Below, piece after piece: positions 43,156 through 51,689 of a stretch of DNA of 64,000 nt (positions within the stretch are counted from its first letter, which is position 1; each line of letters starts with the position of its first letter). The translations under genes and the position numbers were made by a program. The notes below the pieces were generated by a model, which was given only the letters and a program-made list of their open reading frames with translations, did not search any database and was not told the origin of the DNA. This DNA comes from Sphingobium chungbukense (GTDB lineage: Bacteria; Pseudomonadota; Alphaproteobacteria; Sphingomonadales; Sphingomonadaceae): contig NZ_LBIC01000003.1 in the NCBI RefSeq assembly GCF_001005725.1, positions 124,001-188,000 on the forward strand, written 5' to 3'.

Positions 43156-45496
43156 GCGGCAGCTCGATCACCACCATGGTGCCCTGACCTGGTTCGGAGA
43201 CCAGTTGCAGCGTGCCGCCATGGGCCTGCGCCAATTGGCGGGCGAGCGGCAGGCCGATGCCCGCCTTGCCGCCATTGCGCGCCTGCTCCGTGCGGGATGA
43301 CGCGTCAAAGATCGTCGCCTGCCGCTTGGTGCTGATGCCCGGTCCATTGTCCGACACCACCAGCCGGGCCTTGTCCGTCTCGCCATCGCCATGCAGCAAT
43401 ACCCGTCCGCCCCGGCTGCAATAGCGCACCGCATTTTCCAGCAGATGGTCCAGCGCCTGGCCGATCCGGCGCTTGTCCCCCTGCACCGTGCCCAGCGTGG
43501 GTTGGAGCGACAAGGCAAGGTCGATGCCCTTGGCCGTCGCATCGCCCCTGATCCGCGCCACCGCATCGCGTGCCTCGGCGGCAAGGTCCACCGGGGCCTT
43601 GTCCACCGGCAGCATCCCGGCCTCGCCCTGGGTCAGGTCGAGCACATTGTCGATCAGCATCGAGAGGCGATTGGTGCTCTGCAATATGCCGTCGACATAT
43701 TCCCTGGCGGAATCGCTCATTTCCCCGGCATAGCCCGCGCTCATCATCTCCGCGAAGCCGGCGATGGTGGTCAGCGGCGTGCGCAGTTCATAGCTCATAT
43801 TGGTGACGAAGGCGGTCTTGACCTTGTCCGCCTGCTCCAGCGCGTCGTTGCGGTCGCGCAGCACCTGCTCGACCCGGCGGCTGTCCGTGACGTCCAGCAT
43901 GGTGAACAACGCATTGCCGTCGGGCAGAGGGATCGCCGCGAATTCGAAGATGCGCCCGTCCGCAAAGCCGACATGGCCGACGCGCTGCTTGCGCTCCACC
44001 GTGGCGGCGCGCACAAGTTCGCGGACCAGATTGGCCTGCTGCGGCTTGGCGAGGCGCGACTGCACGGCGCGCATCAATTCGTCGATACGCGGATGCTTGG
44101 CGAGCAGGTCCTCCGGCACGTCCCAGATCGTCCGGAACCGGCTGTTCCAGAGCGATAGGCGGCCGTCGGAGGAAAAGACGCCGATCGACTCGAACAGATT
44201 GTCGAAGGTGGCCGTGCGCACCCGCAACAGCGTGTCGCGGGCGCTCGACAACTGCACCTGCTCGGTCCGATCCTCGAAGATCAGCAGCAGCCCGCCGTCC
44301 GGCAGCGGCTGGGCATAGACGCGCAAATGGGTGCCGTCGGCCAGCAGCCAGTTCTCCTCGCGCGGATCGGGCGAGAGGAACCAGTCGCGCCGCTCCGCGC
44401 GCCAGGCGGGGAAGTCCCGATTTTCCGGCAGGCGCCGCGCTTCTCGCATCTGGTCCAATACGCGCTCGAACGGCGGATTGTCGGCCAGCCGCTCCTGGTC
44501 CAGCCCGAACAGGCTCATGAAGGGCTGGTTCCAGAAACGCAGCGCCCGGTCGGAGCCGAAACGGGCCACGCCTGCCGACAACCGGTCGAGCAGATCGCGC
44601 TGGGCCGATTCCAGCCGCCGATGCTCGACCCGGGACTGCTCCAGTTCATTCTGGTCCATGGCGAAACCGGCGACGCCCGCCGCGCCCAACGGCACGTCGA
44701 CCACGCGCATGGTCCGCCGTTCGCCGTCGATCGTGGCAGGCACCATGCGCTCGATGGACCTGCCTTCCTCCAGCGCCTGACCGGCAGCGGCCTGGGGCGA
44801 AAGCCCGCCCACCGTTTCGACCAGTTCGATCCCGTTGGCGATGACCTCGCGCGCGCTTTCCCCGTCCACGGCACGGACATAGGCGGTATTGACGAGATTG
44901 AGGCGCATGTCCGCCGCGCGGTGCCACATCGGAAAGGGCGCCGCTTCCACCAGCCCGGCCAGCGCTTCCAGCGCCTCGCGCAATTGTTCGACCTTGCCCT
45001 TGAGCGCCTGGATTTCGGACTGGCTGTCGGTGGCGTCGAATATCCACAGGACGACCCCGCCGCTTTCGGCCAGCACAGGCCCCGCGGGCGCGCCCCGGAC
45101 CAGGAGCAGGCGGGACGAATCGACCCCACGCACCGGCAGGGCAAAGCTGCGCCCCGCGCGCTGGGACGCCGCGATTTCCTGTGCCAGGGCGGCGGCATCG
45201 TCAGGCTCCAGCCCGCCCTCGGGCGCTGTCAGTTCGGATACGAAGGTCGGCACCCGTTCCTTGCCGAGCCACTTCGCCAGCCGGTCCGCCGCCTCCAGCC
45301 GTCCGTCGGGGTGGATAACGATCGGTGCCGCCGGGGCGGAGGCGAGCAGCACGGCCAGCCGGTCCAGCTTGCCCTGCGCCTGCATTCCTTCGCGGCGGCG
45401 GCGCTGGCCGCTCGACAGCGCCCATATCGCCGCACCCAGCCAAGCGGCCAGAACGATCCCCAAAATCACAGCGGCAAAAGGCGTCAACGATGCCAT
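43148..45496 (-). CDS. divL: DivL-type sensor kinase homologue with Tyr in the H-box
   Basis: A 782-residue protein with one N-terminal membrane helix (about 5-25), three PAS-like domains (about 185-290, 305-420 and 435-555), a dimerisation helix pair and a HATPase domain with LLENAVRY, DNGPGIS and GKAGIGLPLA. The expected phospho-His is replaced: the H-box reads NMSYELRTPLTT with Tyr569 (codon TAT, bases 43790-43792). A Tyr at this place identifies Caulobacter DivL, a cell-cycle protein that controls CckA with DivK. Size and domain order agree. Its position just upstream of tsaE also supports DivL. Confidence 0.9.
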   Translation of the reverse strand: MASLTPFAAVILGIVLAAWLGAAIWALSSGQRRRREGMQAQGKLDRLAVLLASAPAAPIVIHPDGRLEAADRLAKWLGKERVPTFVSELTAPEGGLEPDDAAALAQEIAASQRAGRSFALPVRGVDSSRLLLVRGAPAGPVLAESGGVVLWIFDATDSQSEIQALKGKVEQLREALEALAGLVEAAPFPMWHRAADMRLNLVNTAYVRAVDGESAREVIANGIELVETVGGLSPQAAAGQALEEGRSIERMVPATIDGERRTMRVVDVPLGAAGVAGFAMDQNELEQSRVEHRRLESAQRDLLDRLSAGVARFGSDRALRFWNQPFMSLFGLDQERLADNPPFERVLDQMREARRLPENRDFPAWRAERRDWFLSPDPREENWLLADGTHLRVYAQPLPDGGLLLIFEDRTEQVQLSSARDTLLRVRTATFDNLFESIGVFSSDGRLSLWNSRFRTIWDVPEDLLAKHPRIDELMRAVQSRLAKPQQANLVRELVRAATVERKQRVGHVGFADGRIFEFAAIPLPDGNALFTMLDVTDSRRVEQVLRDRNDALEQADKVKTAFVTNMSYELRTPLTTIAGFAEMMSAGYAGEMSDSAREYVDGILQSTNRLSMLIDNVLDLTQGEAGMLPVDKAPVDLAAEARDAVARIRGDATAKGIDLALSLQPTLGTVQGDKRRIGQALDHLLENAVRYCSRGGRVLLHGDGETDKARLVVSDNGPGISTKRQATIFDASSRTEQARNGGKAGIGLPLARQLAQAHGGTLQLVSEPGQGTMVVIELPRG

Positions 45497-45685
45497 TGCG
45501 CCCTATTCCACCCTCATCGCGATATGCTTGCCCATGATCATGTTCGATGAGGGGACTAACCCAAGTCGGATGCAGCGTGAAGCACCGAGATACAAAGAAT
45601 TACGGGATGGACAACAATCGGAATGCGGCACCCGTAACGGCGTAGGCGCTTTGCAAGAAAAAAGGCAGATTGGGCCGAAGCATCG

Positions 45686-45713
45686 ACCTGCTCCTGCGAA
45701 GGCGGGAGCAGGT
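45686..45713. repeat. short GCTCC(T)GC...GGAGC palindrome, sphingomonad intergenic type
   Basis: ACCTGCTCC (45686-45694) pairs with GGAGCAGGT (45705-45713) around TGCGAAGGCG. A closely similar element lies at 50779-50798 with the same CTGC(G/A)AAGGC core, and a looser one lies upstream of hfq at about 12053-12074. They look like a dispersed intergenic repeat family. The remainder of 45497-45783, between divL and ahcY, holds the divL promoter and nothing else I can define. Confidence 0.6.
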
Positions 45714-45744
45714 GTCACTTAAGCGGCGACATTCAACACCCTAA

Positions 45745-45772
45745 CAAAAAAGGGGAGGCCGCAGCCTCCCCT
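45745..45772 (-). terminator. intrinsic terminator after ahcY
   Basis: On the minus strand, AGGGGAGGC pairs with GCCTCCCCT (45764-45772 with 45751-45759) around a 4-base loop and runs into six T residues (45750-45745). It lies 12 bases after the ahcY stop and should end its transcript before divL. Confidence 0.9.
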
Positions 45773-45783
45773 TTCCATCCGCA

Positions 45784-47193
45784 TCAGTAGCGGTAGTGAT
45801 CCGGCTTGAACGGTCCCTCCGGCGTCACGCCGATATAGGCGGCCTGTTTGGGCGTCAGCTTGGACAGCTTCACGCCCAGCTTCTCCAGGTGAAGCGCGGC
45901 GACCTTCTCGTCCAGATGCTTGGGCAGCACATAGACTTCGTTCTTGTAGGTGTCCGCCTTGGTCCACAGTTCGATCTGCGCCAGCACCTGGTTGGTGAAG
46001 GAGGAGGACATCACGAAGCTGGGATGGCCGGTCGCGCAGCCCAGATTGACGAGACGGCCCTTGGCCAGAACGATGATCTTCTTGCCGTCGGGGAACTGAA
46101 CTTCGTCCACCTGCGGCTTGATCTCGGTCCAGGCCATGTTGCCCAAACCGGCAATCTCGATCTCGCTGTCGAAATGGCCGATGTTGCAGACGATCGCCAT
46201 ATTCTTCATCGCGCGCATGTGATCGACCGTGATGACGGCTTCGTTGCCGGTCGCGGTGACGAAGATGTCGGCGCGGGTGGCCGCTTCTTCCATCGTCACG
46301 ACTTCATAGCCTTCCATCGCGGCCTGAAGCGCACAGATCGGATCGATTTCGGTCACCAGCACGCGGGCGCCGCCATTGCGCAGCGACGCGGCCGAACCCT
46401 TGCCGACGTCACCGAAGCCGGCGACGCACGCGACCTTGCCGGCCAGCATGACGTCGGTGGCGCGACGGATGGCGTCGACCAGCGATTCCTTGCAGCCGTA
46501 GAGATTGTCGAACTTCGACTTGGTGACGCTGTCGTTGACGTTGATCGCCGGGAAGGGAAGCTTGCCCTTCTTCGCCAGTTCATAGAGACGGTGGACGCCG
46601 GTCGTGGTCTCTTCCGACACGCCCTTGATCGCGGCGACGGTCTGGGTCAGATAGCCCGGACGCTCGGCCAGGAAGCGCTTGAGCGTCGCGACGAAGATTT
46701 CCTCTTCCTCATTGCCGGGCGTGAACAATTCTTCCCCGGCCTCGACCCGCGCGCCCCACAGCGCGAACATGGTGGCGTCGCCGCCATCGTCCAGGATCAT
46801 GTTGCAGACCGTGTCACCCCAATCGAAGATGCGGATGACATAGTCCCAATATTCTTCCAGCGTCTCGCCCTTGACGGCGAAGACGGGGATGCCGCTCGCG
46901 GCGATGGCGGCGGCGGCGTGGTCCTGGGTCGAGAAGATGTTGCACGAGGCCCAGCGTATCTCGGCGCCCAGTTCCGCCAGCGTCTCGATCAGCACGGCGG
47001 TCTGGATCGTCATGTGCAGCGATCCGGTGATGCGCGCGCCCTTCAGCGGCTTCGACGCACCGAATTCGGCGCGCAGGGCCATCAGGCCGGGCATTTCGGT
47101 TTCGGCGATCTCGATTTCCTTGCGGCCGAAAGCGGCAAGGCCGATGTCGCGGATCACATAATCCTGCGCCTGGGTGGCGGATGCGGTGGCCAC
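45784..47193 (-). CDS. ahcY: S-adenosylhomocysteine hydrolase
   Basis: A 469-residue NAD-dependent enzyme that splits SAH to homocysteine and adenosine, keeping methyltransferases active. Motifs include [16 protein letters not shown] near residue 55, the NAD-binding [20 protein letters not shown] near 260 and [10 protein letters not shown]. The C-terminal KPDHYRY with its NAD-contacting Lys and Tyr is intact. GTG at 47193 has GGAG eight bases upstream and gives the usual length, so it is preferred to an ATG 42 bases upstream. The promoter region carries a palindrome. Confidence 0.95.
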   Translation of the reverse strand: MATASATQAQDYVIRDIGLAAFGRKEIEIAETEMPGLMALRAEFGASKPLKGARITGSLHMTIQTAVLIETLAELGAEIRWASCNIFSTQDHAAAAIAASGIPVFAVKGETLEEYWDYVIRIFDWGDTVCNMILDDGGDATMFALWGARVEAGEELFTPGNEEEEIFVATLKRFLAERPGYLTQTVAAIKGVSEETTTGVHRLYELAKKGKLPFPAINVNDSVTKSKFDNLYGCKESLVDAIRRATDVMLAGKVACVAGFGDVGKGSAASLRNGGARVLVTEIDPICALQAAMEGYEVVTMEEAATRADIFVTATGNEAVITVDHMRAMKNMAIVCNIGHFDSEIEIAGLGNMAWTEIKPQVDEVQFPDGKKIIVLAKGRLVNLGCATGHPSFVMSSSFTNQVLAQIELWTKADTYKNEVYVLPKHLDEKVAALHLEKLGVKLSKLTPKQAAYIGVTPEGPFKPDHYRY

Positions 47194-47242
47194 GAGCGTG
47201 TCTCCATTGGTTCTAGATGAGGCGACCGCTCGCACAGGCGAA

Positions 47243-47278
47243 CGGCGGCGATGGGCTGGGCTTTACCAATCGCCGCCG
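47243..47278 (-). promoter_or_regulatory. 10-bp leader hairpin upstream of ahcY
   Basis: CGGCGGCGAT (47243-47252) is perfectly complementary to ATCGCCGCCG (47269-47278), with a 16-base loop, in the presumed ahcY 5' leader about 50 bases before the GTG start. It could be a leader structure controlling expression or RNA stability. It does not match the SAH or SAM riboswitch motifs I know. Confidence 0.45.
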
Positions 47279-47294
47279 AACAAGGCAACTCAAT

Positions 47295-47310
47295 ATAAAG
47301 TTTTCTTTAT
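47295..47310. promoter_or_regulatory. ATAAAG-N4-CTTTAT palindrome upstream of ahcY, candidate operator
   Basis: ATAAAG (47295-47300) and CTTTAT (47305-47310) form a perfect inverted repeat around TTTT in an otherwise GC-rich intergenic region between ahcY and a hypothetical gene. The position suits an operator for a dimeric regulator. ArsR-family SahR proteins control ahcY in other proteobacteria, which makes this a reasonable candidate, but I cannot confirm the consensus from memory. Confidence 0.4.
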
Positions 47311-47336
47311 GTCCCAATCGGAGAGGACCCGATATG

Positions 47337-47888
47337 CTAATCGGCGGGCCCCCGCGCTGCGACCTTCACCGGCTCATTATCGACTATTCTGCCTGAATTG
47401 CTTACGTTTCCTGCGACCGCCATCACCACATCGCAGCGTGCGCCGGACAGATGCGGGCTGATCCCCGCCGCGTCGGCCAGTTCCAGCAACGCCGATCGCG
47501 TCGGCGGCAGGGCATTGGCCGCATCGGTGATCGACTGGAGATCGCGGCAGGCAAGGCCCTCCGCCCCCGCGCCATAGACATTGGCCAGCCCGGTGACATA
47601 ATTGTCATAGGCGCCCAGCGCTCCCACCGGCCCCACCGCGGAACGGAAATGGTCGCGCAGTTCGTCATTCACCTGCGTCAGCGTATCGCGCTTTTCCCGA
47701 ATGAAACGATTGTAGCCGGCCAGGAAATCGTTCCCCGTGGCCCGGCATCGTAGCGCCGACACCATCAGCATCATTTCGAAATCCCGGATTTGCGCCGCTT
47801 CCACTGCCGTTTGCTTCCAGCAGGTGGCGGCTGTCGCCGGCGCAAGCGGCATCGTGGCGGCGAGCGCCGCTGCGATCAGTTTCCTCAT
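47337..47888 (-). CDS. secreted hypothetical protein with four cysteines
   Basis: A 183-residue protein with a clear signal peptide (MRKLIAAALAATMPLAPATA, cleavage near residue 20). The mature part has four cysteines, the first just after the cleavage site (TCWKQ), which could form two disulfides in the periplasm. It is mostly helical with no known domain that I recognise. MRKLIAAA was taken as the start because it begins the signal peptide; a longer frame adds nine residues. Function unknown. Confidence 0.65.
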   Translation of the reverse strand: MRKLIAAALAATMPLAPATAATCWKQTAVEAAQIRDFEMMLMVSALRCRATGNDFLAGYNRFIREKRDTLTQVNDELRDHFRSAVGPVGALGAYDNYVTGLANVYGAGAEGLACRDLQSITDAANALPPTRSALLELADAAGISPHLSGARCDVVMAVAGNVSNSGRIVDNEPVKVAARGPAD

Positions 47889-48052
47889 GGTTTGAACCCC
47901 CGTCCAATTGCCCAAGGATGAGGGTGCGCTCGCCCGATTGCCGGAATCTCAACGGCAAAGGTTAGCCGAATTTTACCGTAAACGGTTCAGTTACGTAAGG
48001 GAAACAAGCCGCCTCAACGGCCATGTCCCATCACAGCACGAAAGAGGGCGGG

Positions 48053-48613
48053 TCAAGCCGACCCGGCGCCGCTGACCAGGTGAGAGGCATCGACTCCGGC
48101 GGCGGCATAAGCCGCCGACCATTTCCGTGTCGCGGGCACATCGAACAGCAGTTCGGCGGTGCAGGCCGTTGGAAACCAGCTTTCTCCGCTCATCTCCTCG
48201 TCGAGCTGGCCCGCTCCCCACCCGGCATAGCCCAGGGCGACCAGATAGCGACTCGGTCCCCTGCCCTCCGCAATGGCCTTCAGGATTTCGAGCGAGCCGG
48301 ACAGGCCCCACCCTTCGCCCACCTCGACCATGTCATGGCCGGTCCAGTCGAGCGAATGCAGTACGAAGCCGCGCCGCGGTTCGACCGGTCCGCCGCGCAA
48401 CACCGGCAGGTCCGGAACGTCGCCCGGCTCGATATCGAAGCTCTCCAGCAGTTCGTGCAGGCTGACGCCGTCAATCTCGTCGCTGACGGCGATGCCCAGC
48501 GCGCCGTTTTCATCATGCACGCACATGGCGATGACGGAATGATCGAAACGCATGTCCTCCATGCCCGGCAGGGCGAGCAGGAACTGGCCGGCGTAAGAGC
48601 GCGCAGTGGTCAT
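48053..48613 (-). CDS. YqgE/AlgH family protein (DUF179)
   Basis: A 186-residue YqgE-family protein. The opening YAGQFLLALPGMEDMRFDHSVIAMC, the GGPVEPRRGFVLHS motif and LGYAGWGAGQLDEEM are diagnostic. The biochemical role is unknown despite wide conservation; AlgH was linked to alginate regulation in Pseudomonas. MTTARSYAG was taken as the start; upstream in-frame codons lack family similarity. It is divergent from the peroxiredoxin gene. Confidence 0.9.
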   Translation of the reverse strand: MTTARSYAGQFLLALPGMEDMRFDHSVIAMCVHDENGALGIAVSDEIDGVSLHELLESFDIEPGDVPDLPVLRGGPVEPRRGFVLHSLDWTGHDMVEVGEGWGLSGSLEILKAIAEGRGPSRYLVALGYAGWGAGQLDEEMSGESWFPTACTAELLFDVPATRKWSAAYAAAGVDASHLVSGAGSA

Positions 48614-48759
48614 GGCGCGACTATACGCCCCCTGGCGTCTTTGCCAATGGCGGCCTGTCGCTTTGGCAAGGCGGTGTGCCATATTCCATGACCGCCCCCT
48701 TGACAGGAAGGCGCCCCGCGCCAACTTGCGCGGCGTCCAAAAAGGCCAGGAGACAGGAA

Positions 48760-49242
48760 ATGACCATTTCGAAGGGTGATCGCATCCCCAGCACCACTTT
48801 CGTCAAGATGACCGAGAACGGCCCTGAAAAGGTCGCGTCGGACGAGTATTTCGCGGGCCGCACAATTGCGCTCTTCTCAGTGCCGGGCGCTTTCACGCCG
48901 ACCTGCTCGGCGCGCCATCTGCCGGGCTTCGTCGACAAGGCGGCGGATATCAAGGGCAAGGGCGTGGACGAAATCGCCTGCACCGCCGTCAATGATGCCT
49001 TCGTGATGGGCGCCTGGGGCAAATCCGCCAATGCCGATGGCAAGGTCACGATGCTGGCGGACGGCAACGGCGATTTCGCCAAGGCCGTGGGCCTCACCAT
49101 GGACGGCAGCGGCTTTGGCATGGGCACGCGCGGGCAACGTTTCTCGATGATCGTCAAGGACGGCGTGGTATCCGAACTCAATGTCGAGGCACCGGGCGAT
49201 TTCAAGGTTTCGTCGGCCGACTATCTGCTGGAACAGATCTGA
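48760..49242 (+). CDS. peroxiredoxin (Prx5/hybrid type)
   Basis: A 160-residue thiol peroxidase. The peroxidatic Cys is in VPGAFTPTCSARHLPGF near residue 49, the Prx5-type signature, and the conserved Arg lies in the GTRGQRFSMI segment. Reduction by glutathione/glutaredoxin or thioredoxin is expected for this type. MTISKGDRIP starts after a good AGGAGACAGGAA ribosome site, so the longer upstream frame was rejected. AMP nucleosidase lies 66 bp downstream. Confidence 0.92.
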   Translation: MTISKGDRIPSTTFVKMTENGPEKVASDEYFAGRTIALFSVPGAFTPTCSARHLPGFVDKAADIKGKGVDEIACTAVNDAFVMGAWGKSANADGKVTMLADGNGDFAKAVGLTMDGSGFGMGTRGQRFSMIVKDGVVSELNVEAPGDFKVSSADYLLEQI

Positions 49243-49308
49243 TTTTGGGGGATGCGCGTCCGCTGTTGGGGCGCGCATCTTTCTTCCGTCATATAAAAGC
49301 GTTACCAC

Positions 49309-50769
49309 ATGTCGATGACAAGAAGCATCGGCAGTGCCATCGTCGCCGAACTCGACGACATCTATCGGAAATCCATCGAAAACCTGCGCGAGGCCATGCG
49401 CGCCTATGCCCGCGACGGCAGCGTCCCGCCGCCCGAGGCTGCGCGCGACAGGCGTTTCTGCTATCCCGAATTGCGGATCACCCATCATGCGGAAACCGAC
49501 GCGCCTCCGCCCGGACGATCCTTCGCACGCCTGTCGAAACCCGGCCAATATGTCACCACGGTGACGCGGCCCGCCATGTTCGCGGAATATCTGGCCGAGC
49601 AGATCGACCTGCTGGTCCGTGACTATGGCGTGGAAGTCGAAACCGCGATCAGCGATCAGCAGATCCCCTTTCCCTATGTGCTGGACGGGCTGGACATCAG
49701 CGCGCTGGACGGCACGCCCCCGACCGAACTGGCACGCCACTTCCCCGCCACCGAACTGGCCGAGATCGGGGACGAAATCGCTGACGGCCTGTTCGCGCCG
49801 GATGCGGAGGGCGAACGCCCGCTCGCCCTGTTCGACGGCCTGCGCACGGATTTTTCGCTCGCCCGGCTGAAACATTATACCGGCACCCCTGCCGATCATG
49901 TGCAGCGCTATATCCTGTTCACCAACTATCACCGCTATGTGGACGAGTTCGTCTCCTGGGCCTGCGCCGAACTGCAACGGCCGGACAGCCGCTATACCGC
50001 GCTTTCCGGTGCGGGTGGGGTCTATGTGACCCCCGAAACCGCCGACCCTGCGCAGATGATCGCGGACAGCGCCTGGCGGAAGCATCAGATGCCCGCCTAT
50101 CACCTGATCGCGCCGGATCGCAGCGGCATCACCCTCGTCAATATCGGTGTCGGCCCGTCCAATGCGAAGACGATCTGCGATCATCTGGCGGTGGTGCGGC
50201 CGGAGGCGTGGCTGATGATCGGCCATTGCGGCGGCCTGCGCCCCAGCCAGCGGATCGGCGACTATGTGCTGGCCCACGCCTATCTGCGCGACGATCATGT
50301 GCTGGACGAGATGCTGCCGCCGGAAATTCCGGTCCCCGCCATTGCGGAGGTTCAGGTCGCCCTCGCCAAAGCGGCGGAAGCCGTTCTTGGAGGCAGCGAC
50401 CGGGAGGATTTCAAGAGGCGCCTGCGCACCGGCACGGTCGTCACGACCGACGATCGGAACTGGGAACTACGCTATTCCAGCTCGGCCCTGCGCTTCAGCC
50501 TGTCGCGCGCGGTCGGCATCGACATGGAGTCGGCCACCATCGCCGCACAGGGCTACCGCTTCCGCGTGCCCTATGGCACGCTGCTCTGCGTGTCGGACAA
50601 GCCGATCCATGGCGAACTCAAGCTGCCGGGCCAGGCGAACCGCTTCTATGAGGAAGCGATTGCGGGACATCTTCGCGTCGGTCTCACGACCTGCGAACTG
50701 CTGCGCCAGGAAGGACCCAAATTGCACAGCCGCAAGCTGCGTGCCTTCAACGAACCCCCGTTCCGGTAA
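49309..50769 (+). CDS. amn: AMP nucleosidase
   Basis: A 486-residue enzyme that hydrolyses AMP to adenine and ribose-5-phosphate. The N-terminal AMP-nucleosidase domain (to about residue 180) is followed by a nucleoside-phosphorylase-like catalytic domain with NIGVGPSNAKTICDHL, MIGHCGGLRPSQRIGDYVLA and GIDMESATIAAQGYRF. SDKPIHGELKLPGQANRFYE near the end is strongly conserved. The start is MSMTRSIG; MTRSIG two codons later is an alternative. Confidence 0.95.
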   Translation: MSMTRSIGSAIVAELDDIYRKSIENLREAMRAYARDGSVPPPEAARDRRFCYPELRITHHAETDAPPPGRSFARLSKPGQYVTTVTRPAMFAEYLAEQIDLLVRDYGVEVETAISDQQIPFPYVLDGLDISALDGTPPTELARHFPATELAEIGDEIADGLFAPDAEGERPLALFDGLRTDFSLARLKHYTGTPADHVQRYILFTNYHRYVDEFVSWACAELQRPDSRYTALSGAGGVYVTPETADPAQMIADSAWRKHQMPAYHLIAPDRSGITLVNIGVGPSNAKTICDHLAVVRPEAWLMIGHCGGLRPSQRIGDYVLAHAYLRDDHVLDEMLPPEIPVPAIAEVQVALAKAAEAVLGGSDREDFKRRLRTGTVVTTDDRNWELRYSSSALRFSLSRAVGIDMESATIAAQGYRFRVPYGTLLCVSDKPIHGELKLPGQANRFYEEAIAGHLRVGLTTCELLRQEGPKLHSRKLRAFNEPPFR

Positions 50770-50778
50770 GCGCTATAT

Positions 50779-50798
50779 GCTCCTGCAAAGGCAGGAGC
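50779..50798. repeat. 8-bp stem palindrome between convergent amn and hydrolase genes
   Basis: GCTCCTGC (50779-50786) pairs with GCAGGAGC (50791-50798) around AAAG. It is the same type as the element at 45686-45713. Lying 10 bases after each convergent stop codon, it could serve as a shared 3'-end hairpin. Confidence 0.65.
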
Positions 50799-50808
50799 GA
50801 ATGGTGGT

Positions 50809-51570
50809 TCAAGCCGTCAGGAAATCCACCATCGCCTGCCCCAGCTCCTTGCGGGTCACCGCATTCATGTGATTGCCGGGAACCTCGACATAGCGGCCAT
50901 GAGGCAGCACATCGGCCAGTTCCTGCGCAACCCCATTATCGCGATCGTCCGCGCCACAAATCACGTCGACCGGCTGCTGGAATCCGGCAATGACCTCTTT
51001 CGGCGTATCGACGAAGGTATTGAGGATATGCAGCATGGCCACCGGATCGCCCTTGGTGGTCTTGAGAAAGGCCTCCGTCATCCATTCGGACGTACCGCGT
51101 TCGAAGGTGCCGAGGTTGGTCAGGACATTGCGATAATAGCCGCCATTGTCGAGCGTCTGAACCAGCCCACGCAAGCCCATGCCCGCCAGGATCACCTTTC
51201 GCGGCGCAGCGCCCCGCGCCAGCATCCGTACCGTCGTCCGCGCTCCCAGCGAATAGCCGCCGAGGTCGTAATCGGTCAGGCCAAGCTGTTCGACCAGCGC
51301 CAACCCATCCTCGGTCAGCGCGTCGGGCGGATAGGCGGCTGCGTCATGGGGCTTGCCGCTTTCGCCATGCCCGCGCAGGTCCGGCAGGATCAGTCGGAAA
51401 CCCGCCTCGACCAACTTCGCGGCATGGCCGTAGCGTATCCAGTTGGTCCAGGCGTTGGAGAAATAGCCGTGGATCAGCACCAGATCACGCCCTTCTCCCG
51501 CCACATGCACCGCGATCGGTAGCCCACCCAGCCCCTTGATCTCCAGTTTTTCCAGCGGCAGGTCGGACAC
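50809..51570 (-). CDS. alpha/beta-fold hydrolase
   Basis: A 253-residue alpha/beta hydrolase. The oxyanion region LVLIHGYFSNAWTNW lies near residues 31-45, DLRGHGESG follows, and the nucleophile Ser is in GGYSLGARTT near residue 107. The late His is in VEVPGNHMNAV. A soluble esterase or lipase-like role is likely, but the substrate is unknown. It converges on amn across a small palindrome. Confidence 0.85.
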   Translation of the reverse strand: MSDLPLEKLEIKGLGGLPIAVHVAGEGRDLVLIHGYFSNAWTNWIRYGHAAKLVEAGFRLILPDLRGHGESGKPHDAAAYPPDALTEDGLALVEQLGLTDYDLGGYSLGARTTVRMLARGAAPRKVILAGMGLRGLVQTLDNGGYYRNVLTNLGTFERGTSEWMTEAFLKTTKGDPVAMLHILNTFVDTPKEVIAGFQQPVDVICGADDRDNGVAQELADVLPHGRYVEVPGNHMNAVTRKELGQAMVDFLTA

Positions 51571-51590
51571 GGGCGATACTCCTTGGGGCT

Positions 51591-51628
51591 AGAGCATGTT
51601 CCGATTAGATTGAATCGGAACATGCTCT
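51591..51628. repeat. AGAGCATGTTCC palindrome, 16-bp perfect stem
   Basis: AGAGCATGTTCCGATT (51591-51606) pairs perfectly with 51613-51628 around AGATTG. AGAGCATG...CATGCTCT palindromes are abundant intergenic repeats in alphaproteobacteria. It stands between the alpha/beta hydrolase start and the end of the DUF2238 gene. Confidence 0.8.
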
Positions 51629-51659
51629 CATCTTCTTTGTTTGCCATGATTTCCGAGCC

Positions 51660-51678
51660 GTGAGATGTTCCATCTCAC
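51660..51678. repeat. GTGAGATG-TTC-CATCTCAC hairpin
   Basis: An 8-bp perfect stem with a 3-base loop, 31 bases after the larger palindrome and 11 bases before the DUF2238 stop codon. The two hairpins and the ATGATTTCCGAGCCG between them probably form one composite repeat unit. Confidence 0.65.
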
Positions 51679-51689
51679 TTGAAATCACT

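Noticed and set aside
47194..47336. A SAM or SAH riboswitch before ahcY
   Set aside because: A hairpin is present, but I could not find the conserved core or pseudoknot of any SAM/SAH class I know.
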